Part shown: one piece after another, positions 43,220-52,637 of the stretch
Numbering within the stretch: position 1 is the stretch's first letter
Layout of the letters: the number at the start of each line of letters is the position of its first letter
Assembly: GCA_007748055.1 (NCBI GenBank)
Contig: CP036279.1
Location: forward strand, 744,001 to 808,000
Direction of reading: 5' to 3'
Length of the DNA: 64,000 nt
From: Kolteria novifilia
GTDB lineage: Bacteria; Planctomycetota; Planctomycetia; Kolteriales; Kolteriaceae
Program-made: the position numbers and the translations under genes
Notes under the pieces: model-generated
Database searches by the model: none
Seen by the model: the letters and a program-made list of their open reading frames with translations, nothing else
Told to the model about the DNA's origin: nothing

Positions 43220-44695
43220 ATGGAAGTTCGCACGCGCTTTGCCCCCAGCCCGACCGGCTATCTTCACATCGGCGGCGTTCGCACCGCCCTCTTCAATTGG
43301 TTGCTCGCCCGCAGACACGGCGGCCAATTCATCTTGCGGATTGACGATACCGACACCGCGCGACACGTGGACGATGCGCTGACCAAGATCTTCGAGGGGA
43401 TGCGCTGGCTCGGCCTCGACTGGGATGAGGGCCCCGATGTCGGCGGGGCCCACGGACCCTACTTCCAGTCTCAGCGAACCGACAACCACGTCGCCGCGAT
43501 CACCCAACTTCTGGAGTCGGGAAAAGCCTACCCCTGCGAGACAAGCACGACCGAACTCGACGAACTTCGCGAAGCGGCCAAAGCCGCCAAGCGGCCCTTC
43601 GTCTTTCGCGGCCCCAATCGCGACATGTCCGGGAGCGAGGCATTGGCCCTCTGGAAAGAGAAGCAGTGCGCGGTGCGGTTCAAAGTTCCCCAGGGCAAGA
43701 CGACCGTTCTCCTGGACGCCATCCGCGGGGCCGTCGAGTGGCGGACCGACATGCTCGGCGACTTCACCATCGCCCGGGATGGAGGCAAGCCGCTCTACAA
43801 TCTCGCGTCGATCGTCGACGACATCGAGACGAAGATCACCCACGTCGTCCGCGCCGAGGAGCATCTTTCCAACACGCACCCGCAGCTCCTCATCGCCGAG
43901 GGCCTCGGAGCGCCTCTGCCGACCTTCGCCCACGTTCCCTATGTCGCGGCCCCCGGTGGGAAGAAGAAGCTCAGCAAACGCAACCCGCCCCCCGGCGTGA
44001 TGGTCGCCCTCGAGGAGTACGAGCAGGCCGGCTACCTGCCCGAAGCGCTCGTCAACGCGCTGGCCCGTCTCGGCTGGTCGCTCGACGATCACACCGAAAT
44101 CATGAGCCGCCAAACGATCATCGAGAACTTTTCCCTCGATCGCGTCACCAGTGCCCCGGCGGGACTCGACCCCGACAAGATGTACTGGATCCAAGACCAG
44201 TACATGACGGCGCTGCCGGCGGACGAGAAGATCGAGCTGATGATGCCGTTCCTCGTCCGCGCAGGGCTCGTCGCCGACCCGCCGACGCCCGAACAGAAAG
44301 CGGTCGTCGCGAAGATCGAGAAGGCGTGCGGCGACAGGCTCAAGCTCTTGAGCGACATCATTCGCTATGGGGCGATGTTCCTCCGCGAGGAGTTGGTCAT
44401 CGATCCCAAGGCGATGAAACACCTGAGGAAACCTGGCGCCGAGGAGGTGCTCGCGAAGCTTCACGCGACGTTCGCCACTTTGGAGCCGTTCGACCTCGCG
44501 ACCATTGAGGCCGCCGTCAACGACGTGCGCGAAGAGACCGGCGTCGGTGGGAAGATCAACCACTTCCTGCGGGCCTCAACCACGGGCGAGACGGTCGGTC
44601 CCGGCGTCTTCGACTGCATCGAGATCCTCGGGCGGGAGAAGGTGCTCAAGAACATCGAGACCGCACGAGAAAAAATCGCCGCCGAAGCGGGTTGA
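43220..44695 (+). CDS. gltX: glutamyl-tRNA synthetase
   Basis: 491 residues from the ATG at 43220 (AGGA six bases upstream); the frame is open for another 500 bases upstream but that part translates the 30-bp repeats. Class I motifs are RFAPSPTGYLHIGGVRTALF (HIGH variant HIGG) and KKLSKR at about 253-258 (KMSKS equivalent). RIDDTD and the C-terminal anticodon-binding helical domain (about 330-491) complete the family. It charges tRNA-Glu, and in organisms lacking GlnRS also tRNA-Gln. The zinc-binding Cys set typical of some GluRS is not evident. Confidence 0.96.
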   Translation: MEVRTRFAPSPTGYLHIGGVRTALFNWLLARRHGGQFILRIDDTDTARHVDDALTKIFEGMRWLGLDWDEGPDVGGAHGPYFQSQRTDNHVAAITQLLESGKAYPCETSTTELDELREAAKAAKRPFVFRGPNRDMSGSEALALWKEKQCAVRFKVPQGKTTVLLDAIRGAVEWRTDMLGDFTIARDGGKPLYNLASIVDDIETKITHVVRAEEHLSNTHPQLLIAEGLGAPLPTFAHVPYVAAPGGKKKLSKRNPPPGVMVALEEYEQAGYLPEALVNALARLGWSLDDHTEIMSRQTIIENFSLDRVTSAPAGLDPDKMYWIQDQYMTALPADEKIELMMPFLVRAGLVADPPTPEQKAVVAKIEKACGDRLKLLSDIIRYGAMFLREELVIDPKAMKHLRKPGAEEVLAKLHATFATLEPFDLATIEAAVNDVREETGVGGKINHFLRASTTGETVGPGVFDCIEILGREKVLKNIETAREKIAAEAG

Positions 44696-44752
44696 TCACG
44701 CGCCCGACGTTGTCCAAGAGTTCCCTAGCCGATCAGCAATGAGAGTCCGCTC

Positions 44753-45352
44753 ATGAGCGAAGAAGTGCTCGTTTTCCCGACGCGTTTGCTGGATGAACTC
44801 GGGACCTTTCTCGGCTTCTCCGATCGGGTCGAGGAGTATCTGCCGACGTTGCTCGACCCCGAGCACCTTTCGTACATGCCCCGCCCATTGGCCGAGGACG
44901 ATCCGTCGTTCAAGCAGTTGATCCCCTACGCGGTGTTGCGCTCGGGGGATCAATACTACTGCTACACGCGGGGCAAGGCGGGCGGCGAGAAGCGGCTGCA
45001 CGATCTTCTGTCACTCGGGGTGGGAGGCCACGTCTCCCGCGAGGATGGCTCCGAGGGTTCGGAAGCCTACGAGGTCGGCTTCGCTCGCGAACTGGACGAA
45101 GAAGTCGCCATCGAGAGTTCGTGGACGAATCGCATTGTCGGCATGGTGCACGATGACCGCACGCCGGTCGGGAGTGTGCACTTCGGCATCGTTCACTTGC
45201 TGGAACTCGATCAGCCGAAGGTCAGCCATCGCGATCCCTCGCTTGCCGAAGCGACCTTCCGTCCCGCCGAGGACATTCGCGAATGTCTCGATCAACTCGA
45301 GACCTGGGCTCGGTTCTCGTTCGAGTTTTTGGAGAGTGCTTCGTTATCGTAA
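44753..45352 (+). CDS. Nudix-like protein (annotated phosphoesterase in relatives)
   Basis: 199 residues. The central region GVGGHVSREDG...AYEVGFARELDEEVAI resembles a Nudix box (E-x7-RELxEEV) with a short insertion after the first Gly, so hydrolysis of a nucleoside-diphosphate-linked substrate is possible. GSVHFGIVHLLEL fits a following beta strand. The N-terminus LVFPTRLLDELGTFLGF is shared with a small bacterial family labelled phosphoesterase. Substrate unknown. It follows gltX by 57 bases in the same direction and may be co-transcribed. Confidence 0.7.
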   Translation: MSEEVLVFPTRLLDELGTFLGFSDRVEEYLPTLLDPEHLSYMPRPLAEDDPSFKQLIPYAVLRSGDQYYCYTRGKAGGEKRLHDLLSLGVGGHVSREDGSEGSEAYEVGFARELDEEVAIESSWTNRIVGMVHDDRTPVGSVHFGIVHLLELDQPKVSHRDPSLAEATFRPAEDIRECLDQLETWARFSFEFLESASLS

Positions 45353-45385
45353 TGGTCCATTTCGGCCCAAGTGTCAGGCTTCAGG

Positions 45386-45492
45386 GTTCCCCTCTCCCCG
45401 TGGGAGAGTGAGCCTCTTGTTCCCCTCTCCCCATGGGAGAGTGAGCCTCTTGTTCCCCTCTCCCCATGGGAGAGGGGTTAGGGGTGAGGGGG
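45386..45492. repeat. three 33-bp units of the CCCTCTCCC element
   Basis: Three units of gttcccctctccccgtggga plus gagtgagcctctt begin at 45386, 45419 and 45452; the last ends in agaggggttaggggtgaggggg. It is the same element as the eight-unit array at 38125, differing by ccc[ga]tggg for cctgtggg. A related inverted copy (cctctccccaaggagaggtgagg) lies near 45564-45586, close to the 3' end of rarA. Confidence 0.9.
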
Positions 45493-45615
45493 TTCGTCTT
45501 CGCGAATCACCCCTGATTTTCCGAGCCCGAATCTCCCTCACCCGGCTCACGATGTTCGCCGACCTCTCCCCAAGGAGAGGTGAGGAGAACCTGACATCTA
45601 GAGATAGATGCACCA

Positions 45616-46938
45616 CTACGGCTGCGTAGACTCGCCTTCCCCGCGTAAGCGTTCCATTCGCTCGGCCACTTCTTTCTCTCTTCCGTGTTCGGTTGGTTCG
45701 TAATAGCGAACGGAGACCGACAGATACTCTTGTTCGACGAAGCCACGCGGGTCGTTGTGAGGGTATTGGTAGCCCTCGCCGTGACCGATCTCCTTCGCGC
45801 CCGCGTAGTGAGCATCACGCAGGTGTTTGGGCACCGCGACGGTACGGCCCTCACGGACATCCTTGCGGGCGGCGGCGATCGCCGTGGTGGTGGAATTGCT
45901 CTTGGGCGCGGTCGCGAGATGAAGGACGCCTTGCGACAAATTGAGCTGGCACTCGGGGAGGCCGATCACGTCGACGGCGCGGCCGACCGCTTCGGCGACC
46001 AGAAGGGACGTGGGATCGGCTTGGCCGATGTCCTCGCTCGCGAAGATGATCAGCCGACGAGCGATGAAACGCGGATCCTCCCCCGCTTCAAGCATCCGAG
46101 CGAGCCAGTAGATCGCCGCGTCGGGATCGCTGCCGCGCATGCTCTTGATCAGGGCACTGGCGAGGTCGTAGTGCTCGTCGCCGGAGGGATCGTGGACAAT
46201 CGCTTTGCGCTGGATGGAGTCTTCGGCGACACTCTTGTCGACATGAATCGGCTTCGACTCGGGGAAGCTGTTGACCGCGATCTCCAGCGCGGTCAGGGCT
46301 CGGCGGGCATCGCCGTCACACATCACCGCGAGGAAATGGACCGCGTCGTCGGTGACCGTCAGGTCGAGCTTTCCAAACCCCCGCGCCTTGTCCGCGATCG
46401 CCCGCTTGAGCACCTGCTCGATCTGCTCGATGTCGAGCGGTTCGAGCATGAAGAGCTGACTGCGGCTGACCAAGGGGGCGTTGAGGGCGAAAAAGGGATT
46501 GAGCGTTGTCGCTCCGATCAGCGTGACGGTGCCCTTCTCGACGTCGGGAAGGAGGATGTCTTGCTGCGAGCGATTGAAATGATGGATCTCGTCGACGAAG
46601 AGGAGTGTCCGTTCGCCACCGGATCTGAGATGATCCCGAGCTTCGTCAAGCGCCGCACGAACCTCTTTGACGCCACAGCCGGCGGCGTTGAGCTCGGCGA
46701 AGCGCGATTGGGAGTGCTGGGCGATGACACGCGCGAGCGTCGTTTTTCCGGTTCCCGGCGGTCCGTAGAGGATGATCGAGCCGAGCCGGCCCGCGAGGAG
46801 CATTCGCCGCAAGAGCTTGCCTTCGCCGAGGACCGTTTCCTGGCCGATCACCTCGTCGAGCTGGCGCGGGCGCATCCGTTCGGCGAGCGGTCGGCTCCGC
46901 TCGACGTTCTCGCGTTCGATGTCGGCGAAGAGATCCAC
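45616..46938 (-). CDS. rarA: replication-associated recombination protein RarA/MgsA
   Basis: 440 residues from the GTG at 46938, with GGGAG seven bases upstream; the ATG at 46986 would add 16 non-conserved residues. Motifs: PLAERMRPRQLDEVIGQE, Walker A YGPPGTGKTT, Walker B LLFVDEIHHFNRSQQD, sensor 1 LIGATTLNP, then the tetramerisation C-terminus with SFASED-like IIFASEDIGQADP, and HLRDAHYAGAKEIGHGEGYQYPH. It acts at stalled replication forks and resembles clamp-loader subunits. Stand-alone gene. Confidence 0.95.
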   Translation of the reverse strand: MDLFADIERENVERSRPLAERMRPRQLDEVIGQETVLGEGKLLRRMLLAGRLGSIILYGPPGTGKTTLARVIAQHSQSRFAELNAAGCGVKEVRAALDEARDHLRSGGERTLLFVDEIHHFNRSQQDILLPDVEKGTVTLIGATTLNPFFALNAPLVSRSQLFMLEPLDIEQIEQVLKRAIADKARGFGKLDLTVTDDAVHFLAVMCDGDARRALTALEIAVNSFPESKPIHVDKSVAEDSIQRKAIVHDPSGDEHYDLASALIKSMRGSDPDAAIYWLARMLEAGEDPRFIARRLIIFASEDIGQADPTSLLVAEAVGRAVDVIGLPECQLNLSQGVLHLATAPKSNSTTTAIAAARKDVREGRTVAVPKHLRDAHYAGAKEIGHGEGYQYPHNDPRGFVEQEYLSVSVRYYEPTEHGREKEVAERMERLRGEGESTQP

Positions 46939-47473
46939 GGTCGGTCTCCCTGGGTGAACTTCGTGAATGCCACACGTTTCCTTCATGGTACGAGGATGAA
47001 GGAGGCTTCACGTGTTCGCGTTGGGAGAAGGGGCGAGCGGACCTTGTTCGTCGGGCGCAACCCACAACCACGGATGGGAATGAGAAAAGGTTGGCCTCCA
47101 CCGCAATGCCGTCTCGGACCGTGTTTGCGAACCCGCTAACTAAAGTGGGCGACCGCGTGCCCGGCTTTCGGATCCCGTCAGGCGGGCATGCGAGCACCAG
47201 GCAATCTTAGGTCCCCAGGCGAGTTCGTTATCGGCTCGACAAAACATGAGTCCTGCTCGAACATGGCAGAGGCCACCACGGTGTCGACACGTGGGTGCAT
47301 CCAATCTAACATGCTTGAGCTTTCCTTCCAGTCCGTTTTCCCACCTCGTCGCGCCGCGAGGGAATAGCAAGAATCGCATCGACGCTGCAAGCCGGTCGGT
47401 ACATACTCATAACGAACCGTCTGGAGGCACCTCCCTTGCTCCGCCATCCGATGGACACCTGAAGGAAGAACGC
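46939..47473. other. intergenic region, no gene seen
   Basis: A 535-base gap between rarA (minus) and a plus-strand secreted-protein gene. Frames on both strands are short or clearly shadows. I see no tRNA, terminator or repeat element that I can defend. The promoters of both flanking genes must lie here. Confidence 0.4.
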
Positions 47474-48400
47474 ATGAGACGCACCCTCGTGATGCTCGCT
47501 CTCGGTTGCATGGCGGCAGTCGCCCACGCGGACCATTTCGACGATCAGACGGTTGGGGACTTGGCGAAAGTGCCCGAAGTCGACTACGCCAAGAAGGTTC
47601 CGCAAATTCCGGTGAGCGCCCTCTCGCGGTTGCCCGAGATCCTGGTCGATGGGGATGGCCGCGCGTTTCTGGTGGTGCGCACCGGCGAGGGGAACTGGAC
47701 AAAGCTGACGCTCAGTTTGGCGAATTGGCCGTTGCTGGCCGAGAAGGGCAAGGACTCCAAGTTCGTCATCGTCCATCGGCTCGTGACCTACCCCTCCGAT
47801 CAGCGCGGAATCGCCGCCGACAACGAGAACATCTATCTGTTCGACGGCTTCGGGATCGACTTGGAGCTTGGGCAGATTGTCCCCGCCGGCACGAGCGAGG
47901 ATCTTCGCTATGTGGCGGAGAAGGGGGGACGGCTCGAGCCGGTCGGCGAGACGGAGATCTACCTTCTGGGGAAGGCCCCAAGTCCTCCTTCGGCTCGGAC
48001 GACGGCCCGATCGGTCCAAGGGCCGGTCAAAGCGAGTGATTTCACGGGGGCCTACCGCTTGGAAGCCGATGGTCGCTGGATGGGCCGCTTGGTGCTCGAC
48101 GCCGACGACGATGGAGTCCTGAGTGGCTCGTTCGTGTCCGACGAGACAGGACAGACCTATGATGTGGAGGGCAAGATCGGGAACCCGGCCAACCGCGCGA
48201 CGTTTCGGATCGAGTTTCCCCGGACGACCCCAACGTTCAACGGTCATCTCTGGACGCGAGGACGGACTCGTCTCGCCGGGATCATGACGATGGAGGAACG
48301 CCCCTTCGGCTTTGTCGCCGACCGCCTTTCGGAGAAAAAGGGGGAGGATGAAGCGTCGACGGACGGCGGGGACGCGCCTCCGGCGAGTGATGCCGAATGA
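47474..48400 (+). CDS. secreted protein, unknown function
   Basis: 308 residues from the ATG at 47474, with GAAGGAAG upstream. A signal peptide is evident (TLVMLALGCMAAVAHA). Residues 20-160 are a mixed alpha/beta region (DDQTVGDLAKVPEVDYAKKV, LPEILVDGDGRAFLVVRTGEGN). A Ser/Thr linker leads to a beta-rich C-terminal domain with GAYRLEADGRWMGRLVLDAD and GSFVSDETGQTYDVEGKI, which looks like a small beta-sandwich or lipocalin-like unit. Family not recognised. The product should be periplasmic or surface located. Confidence 0.7.
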   Translation: MRRTLVMLALGCMAAVAHADHFDDQTVGDLAKVPEVDYAKKVPQIPVSALSRLPEILVDGDGRAFLVVRTGEGNWTKLTLSLANWPLLAEKGKDSKFVIVHRLVTYPSDQRGIAADNENIYLFDGFGIDLELGQIVPAGTSEDLRYVAEKGGRLEPVGETEIYLLGKAPSPPSARTTARSVQGPVKASDFTGAYRLEADGRWMGRLVLDADDDGVLSGSFVSDETGQTYDVEGKIGNPANRATFRIEFPRTTPTFNGHLWTRGRTRLAGIMTMEERPFGFVADRLSEKKGEDEASTDGGDAPPASDAE

Positions 48401-48482
48401 TCTTCCGGGGGGTAAGTCTGGAAAATGCCCGCGAGTCTTGGTTGAGTAGAGGAGCCCGTGAGGTTCACCGAAGGATGTTCTT

Positions 48483-49223
48483 GTGGAACGTGACCATGAG
48501 CGGAGGGAGCCTGAGAAGTCGCCCGTAGCCGATTCCCCGCCGCGAGTCGTCGTGGTCGCCGACCAGGAGCGCGCGTCGCGGCTTCTGCCCGGAGTCGTTC
48601 GTGCCGGCAACGTGACGCGATTTGTTCTTCGCGTCTGCGTGGTGGTCAACATGGTGGCGATCCCGGCGGGGATCGTGACGTCGGTGACCAAGGGCGAGCC
48701 GTTCTTCGAGGGGCAAGAGGCTTGGGCCGAGTGGGGCACGACGATCTACCAGTCGTCGCAGATCGTTTTGCTGGTGCTCTTCGCGATCGTCTTGCCGGCG
48801 TTTTTGGTGTGGGTCTTCGGGGCTTATCGGGTTCTCGGGCCGCTTGGCGCGGTGGGGATGCGGTTCTCGCCGACGAGCGCGGTGCTTTGTTTCCTCGTCC
48901 CGATCGCGAATCTCCTACTTCCGATGCTGGTGATGGGAGAGCTCTGGAGCGCCAGCGGGCCGGAGAACCCCGTCGCCGAGCCGAAGAAGTGGCGCGCGTT
49001 GCCGACGCCGCAGACGATCCGCTGGTGGTGGTTGGCGTGTGTCGCGTATGTGGCGACGTGGTTGGTGGCCGAGTTACTCCGGCGGGTCACGGCACCACCG
49101 CTGATGATCTTCCGCGTGGAAATTGCCGCGAATATGGTGAACTGGGTCGCCGCGGTTCTCCTCCTTCCTCTCATCCACGAGATCAATCAACGGCTGCGAG
49201 AACGGATGACGAGAGCCGCGTAG
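48483..49223 (+). CDS. DUF4328-type membrane protein
   Basis: 246 residues from a GTG with AAGGA upstream. Five to six membrane helices occur (FVLRVCVVVNMVAIPAGIVT, IVLLVLFAIVLPAFLVWVFG). The YRVLGPLGAVGMRFSPTSAV and FLVPIANLLLPMLVMGELWSAS segments correspond to the DUF4328 pattern (aromatic-rich WxxRAxxNxxxLG...PxxNLxRPyxxmxxxw). Function unknown. A paralogue with the same topology follows 156 bases downstream. Confidence 0.75.
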   Translation: MERDHERREPEKSPVADSPPRVVVVADQERASRLLPGVVRAGNVTRFVLRVCVVVNMVAIPAGIVTSVTKGEPFFEGQEAWAEWGTTIYQSSQIVLLVLFAIVLPAFLVWVFGAYRVLGPLGAVGMRFSPTSAVLCFLVPIANLLLPMLVMGELWSASGPENPVAEPKKWRALPTPQTIRWWWLACVAYVATWLVAELLRRVTAPPLMIFRVEIAANMVNWVAAVLLLPLIHEINQRLRERMTRAA

Positions 49224-49378
49224 AACGATGATCGGATCGCCAGCTCTTCGCGAAGGAAACACCGGATCGTCCTCGGTCGTAGCGCTATCGCTCCCGACGA
49301 TCCCGACAAACCGCGGAATGTCCAGAGGTGTCGGCACGGCTGTCCGAATGGAGGGCGGCGCCGACGAGGAGGATTCGA

Positions 49379-50215
49379 ATGACGAACGAGTCGTTCGCCA
49401 GTGGAGAAGAACAGTTCAATCCGTTTCAGGCACCGACCGAGAGGAGTAGCCCCGTTGACGCCGGAGTGGCGCGTTTCGAGGAGAACGTCGATCTCGAGCG
49501 GGCGCGGGAGCTGTTGCCCGGCGTGATTCGATCGTCGAAGATCACCCGTTTCTTCCTCGCTTTGGTGATTCTCAGTTGTCCCTTCGTGATCGGCGTCAGC
49601 GGCTACGCTATCTTCCTTCTTCAGCAACAGGTTGCCGGAGCCGAGATCTCTCCGGAGAGCCAAGCGACGTACCTGATGTCGCTGCTGATTCTTGGGATCT
49701 TCGTCGTGGGGACGACGATCCCCTTGGTCATCTCCTACTGCGTCTGGATCTACCGCGCGCATCGGATCCTCCCTTCTCTCGGGGCGGTCGATCTGTCCAC
49801 TTCTTCCGGGTGGGCGGTAGGCTACTACTTCATCCCGATCATGAACCTCTTCCGGCCCTACCAGATCATGGTGGAGATCTGGAATACCAGTGGCCCCCAC
49901 AGTGCCTCCTCGAAACCGCAACTGTGGAAGAAGCAAGGCACCAACGCGCTCGTGGGCTGGTGGTGGGGCATGTGGATCTGGACCATGATTCTCGATCGTA
50001 TGACCAACGTCATGGCGCGACGAATGGAGACGGTCGAGGCCGAGCTCAATCAGGAATATGTCACGGTGCTCTTCGCGATCGCGCGGTTGACCGCGGCCGT
50101 TCTGCTCTTCATGCTCATCTCGCGGGTCACCCAACGCGAAGAGCGGCGACTCGAACGCTTGGAGACGGCGCCCGACCCGGTGCCGAGTTCTTCCGAGAGC
50201 CCCTTTAACGCGTGA
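49379..50215 (+). CDS. DUF4328-type membrane protein (paralogue)
   Basis: 278 residues from the ATG at 49379, with GAGGAGG upstream. It shares with its neighbour the build of a 50-residue acidic N-terminus, RARELLPGVIRSSKITRFFL, and YRAHRILPSLGAVDLSTSSGWAVGYYFIPIMN followed by LFRPYQIMVEIWNTS, which is a clear DUF4328 match. About six membrane helices. The two genes look like an old tandem duplication. The regulator at 50254 begins 38 bases after its stop, so the three may form one unit. Confidence 0.8.
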   Translation: MTNESFASGEEQFNPFQAPTERSSPVDAGVARFEENVDLERARELLPGVIRSSKITRFFLALVILSCPFVIGVSGYAIFLLQQQVAGAEISPESQATYLMSLLILGIFVVGTTIPLVISYCVWIYRAHRILPSLGAVDLSTSSGWAVGYYFIPIMNLFRPYQIMVEIWNTSGPHSASSKPQLWKKQGTNALVGWWWGMWIWTMILDRMTNVMARRMETVEAELNQEYVTVLFAIARLTAAVLLFMLISRVTQREERRLERLETAPDPVPSSSESPFNA

Positions 50216-50253
50216 CGCGAACGCCGCTTGTTTCCATTTCCGAAGGAACGGAT

Positions 50254-52083
50254 GTGTCGTTGATACCTCATGTGCTGATCGTCGATGACGAAGAGGATGT
50301 GCTCGATTCGCTCGTGCCGGGGTTCGTCAGTGATTTCGGACGCCGGCTCGTCGAGAGCGAGGACTTCCAAAAGGCGAACGCCGCCGCGGGCTTTCCGTTG
50401 CCTCGGAGCGGTCGGCTCAACATCGCGGTCAGCGCGACGGGCTATCGAAGCGGCAAGCTCGAACGGTTTGCGTATCACCGACCGGTTCATCTCCAGCTTC
50501 ACCTTTGTTGCGAGAAGGGGGGAAGCTTTCGCCATGTGCTGCGACTGCTCAAGGAGCATTTCGTCGCCGCCGTCGTGTCCGATCTGCGGTTCTCCGACGA
50601 CGCGGTCGGTTCGCGTGCCGGGCGATACTTGATCGAGGACATTCATCGCCGCAATCCCGACACCTTCGCGGTGCTCTATTCCGCTTACCAGAAGCCGGAC
50701 GGCTTTCCCGACGATCGCTTCATCCGCAAAGGCTCCGCGGCAAATTTGGCTGGCGAGAAGCTGATCGAGAAACTCATCGAAGGGGTTGGTCTCTATCTTC
50801 GCTCGTCATCAATCACTCGGCTGGCGTCGGAACTGAAACGGCGCGGGATCGTCTACCAGTCCGAAGCGTTCGGCTCGATGCTCCGGCGTTTCTCGGACTA
50901 CTCGGAGCTTTACTTCAGTCGCGAACCAGCCGTCGATCCAGCTCGGCGTCGGCCCCGTCCAACGTTGCTCATCGACGGCGAGACCGGGACCGGGAAGACC
51001 GAACTGGCCAACCTGTTGCATCAGCTCTCGCAGCGGCGCGAGTTCCCGTTCGTGCAAGCGACGTGCAATCAACTGACCGACGAAACCTTCCTTCGGTCGA
51101 TTCTTTTCGGGCACATCAAAGGGGCCTTCTCTGGTGCGACGACCGATCGACCCGGTCTCGTTCAAACCGCGGAGAAGGGAGTGTTGCTTCTCGACGATCT
51201 TCACAAGCTCACCGACGGCGGCAGCGCCATCCTGCATTCGTTCCTCGATGACGGTCGCTACTGTCATCTCGGCGAGGACGAAGTCGCCCGCACCGCCGAG
51301 GCGGCGATCGTGGGGACCGTCGAGACACCGATCTGGGAAGAGATCAAAGCCGAGTCGCGACTCTCGGAGAGCTTTCTCAATCGCGTCGAGCAGCTTGTCG
51401 TTCGGATTCCTCCGCTGCGTGACCGACCCGAGGACATCGCCCATCAGGCGCAGCACTACTGCCGGCTCTTCGGGGACGAAGTCGGTCAAGAGATGGAGCT
51501 TTCCGACGAAGCGATCGAGTGGGTGGTCGAGCATGGGCTTCCGGGGGGCAACAGTCGGAAGCTGCGCGATTTGATTCGCGGCTTGGTGACGAGCCATGCC
51601 CGCGTGACCGATTATCTCGACATCGTGGAGATGGAAGAGTACGCGGCCGAGATGGGGCTGGTGGCGCCGAAGCCAGTCACGACGTCTTCGGCTGTCCCAG
51701 CGTCGCTCGACGACGAGTCGACGGTGGGGACGGTCGACGAGGAGTGGCCGCCGTCGGATGGGGAAGGGTGGTCATTGCGTGTCGTCGAACTGGCGCGAGC
51801 CGCGCTAGGGGATCAAACGGGTCTCGAGGGGGACGACCTCGATCAGGTCTGCCGCGCGCTCTTTCTCGAGCGGATGCCGGACTTGTGGCGTAGTTGGCAA
51901 GCGGTCGCCGAGAAGGTCGCTTCGCAAGGCGCCGTGGACATTAAGTTGATTGATGAGCTGTTTCGTTACTTCGCGATCTTCCGTGCCGGCAATCCCGCCC
52001 GCGCGGCCAAGGAACTCGGGATGAAGGACAACGCCCTTCGCGAGTTCGTCTACAGCCGGGAACAAAAACGCGGCACGCGATAA
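50254..52083 (+). CDS. sigma-54-dependent-type AAA+ regulator with split receiver domain
   Basis: 609 residues from the GTG at 50254 (AAGGAAC six bases upstream); a GTG at 50212 overlapping the previous stop is the alternative. Residues 5-170 are a receiver domain: IVDDEEDV (acidic Asp11-Asp12), then VVSDLRF (Asp110, phospho-acceptor) and FIRKGS (Lys159), but with about 50 residues inserted between strands 1 and 3. The AAA+ domain has GETGTGKT (242-249), GAFSGA (290-295, for GAFTGA) and Walker [10 protein letters not shown]. The end is a Fis-type helix-turn-helix ([20 protein letters not shown]). No histidine kinase adjoins it. Confidence 0.88.
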   Translation: MSLIPHVLIVDDEEDVLDSLVPGFVSDFGRRLVESEDFQKANAAAGFPLPRSGRLNIAVSATGYRSGKLERFAYHRPVHLQLHLCCEKGGSFRHVLRLLKEHFVAAVVSDLRFSDDAVGSRAGRYLIEDIHRRNPDTFAVLYSAYQKPDGFPDDRFIRKGSAANLAGEKLIEKLIEGVGLYLRSSSITRLASELKRRGIVYQSEAFGSMLRRFSDYSELYFSREPAVDPARRRPRPTLLIDGETGTGKTELANLLHQLSQRREFPFVQATCNQLTDETFLRSILFGHIKGAFSGATTDRPGLVQTAEKGVLLLDDLHKLTDGGSAILHSFLDDGRYCHLGEDEVARTAEAAIVGTVETPIWEEIKAESRLSESFLNRVEQLVVRIPPLRDRPEDIAHQAQHYCRLFGDEVGQEMELSDEAIEWVVEHGLPGGNSRKLRDLIRGLVTSHARVTDYLDIVEMEEYAAEMGLVAPKPVTTSSAVPASLDDESTVGTVDEEWPPSDGEGWSLRVVELARAALGDQTGLEGDDLDQVCRALFLERMPDLWRSWQAVAEKVASQGAVDIKLIDELFRYFAIFRAGNPARAAKELGMKDNALREFVYSREQKRGTR

Positions 52084-52177
52084 GAGATCACTCGCAACGC
52101 TTGACCGAGCGAGTTCCTCGCTTGGGCCGCTTTCATCGTCCAGTCAACGTTCAACCACCAGTGGCGAACAGGTCTTC

Positions 52178-52624
52178 ATGGGTCCCGATACTGTCATTGT
52201 CGTTCACGAGAAGGAACGTCGTTCGAAGTGTTCGGTCGAGCCGCTTCGAGGACGCAAGGGCTTTTCGTTTGTGAGCTATCCGCTGGAGAAACCGGTCGAA
52301 CTCGCGGGCTACGTTCGACTCGCGATGGAGGGGCCGCGCCTGTCCTTGGAGGATCGGGCGTCGGGATTGCTCGTCCTCGACGCGACGTGGCGGTTGGCCG
52401 ATCGGATGGAGAGCGCGTTCGCGGAGGTGCCGCCCCGCTCGCTGCCCTATTGGGAGACCGCCTACCCCAGGGTCTCGAAACTCTTGCCCGATCCCGAGGA
52501 GGGACTCGCGACGATCGAGGCGATCTACGTCGCGCACTTGATCCTCGGTCGTCCCACCGACGGACTTCTCCGCGAGTATCGTTGGGGAGAACTCTTCCTC
52601 GAACGAAACCGCGATCGCTTCTGA
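52178..52624 (+). CDS. Tsr3/DTW-like SPOUT-class domain protein
   Basis: 148 residues. [13 protein letters not shown] matches the D-x-TW motif of the DTW/TSR3 superfamily; [16 protein letters not shown] resembles its following helix (TIEALAAAL-like). The N-terminal [20 protein letters not shown] looks like the entry segment of TSR3 (DPKKCSGRKL). Relatives transfer the 3-amino-3-carboxypropyl group of SAM to rRNA (Tsr3) or tRNA uridine (TapT). Which RNA it modifies, if any, is not evident. It is unusually short. It is convergent with the following HEAT protein and ends 13 bases from it. Confidence 0.6.
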   Translation: MGPDTVIVVHEKERRSKCSVEPLRGRKGFSFVSYPLEKPVELAGYVRLAMEGPRLSLEDRASGLLVLDATWRLADRMESAFAEVPPRSLPYWETAYPRVSKLLPDPEEGLATIEAIYVAHLILGRPTDGLLREYRWGELFLERNRDRF

Positions 52625-52637
52625 CGACAGCGCACGC

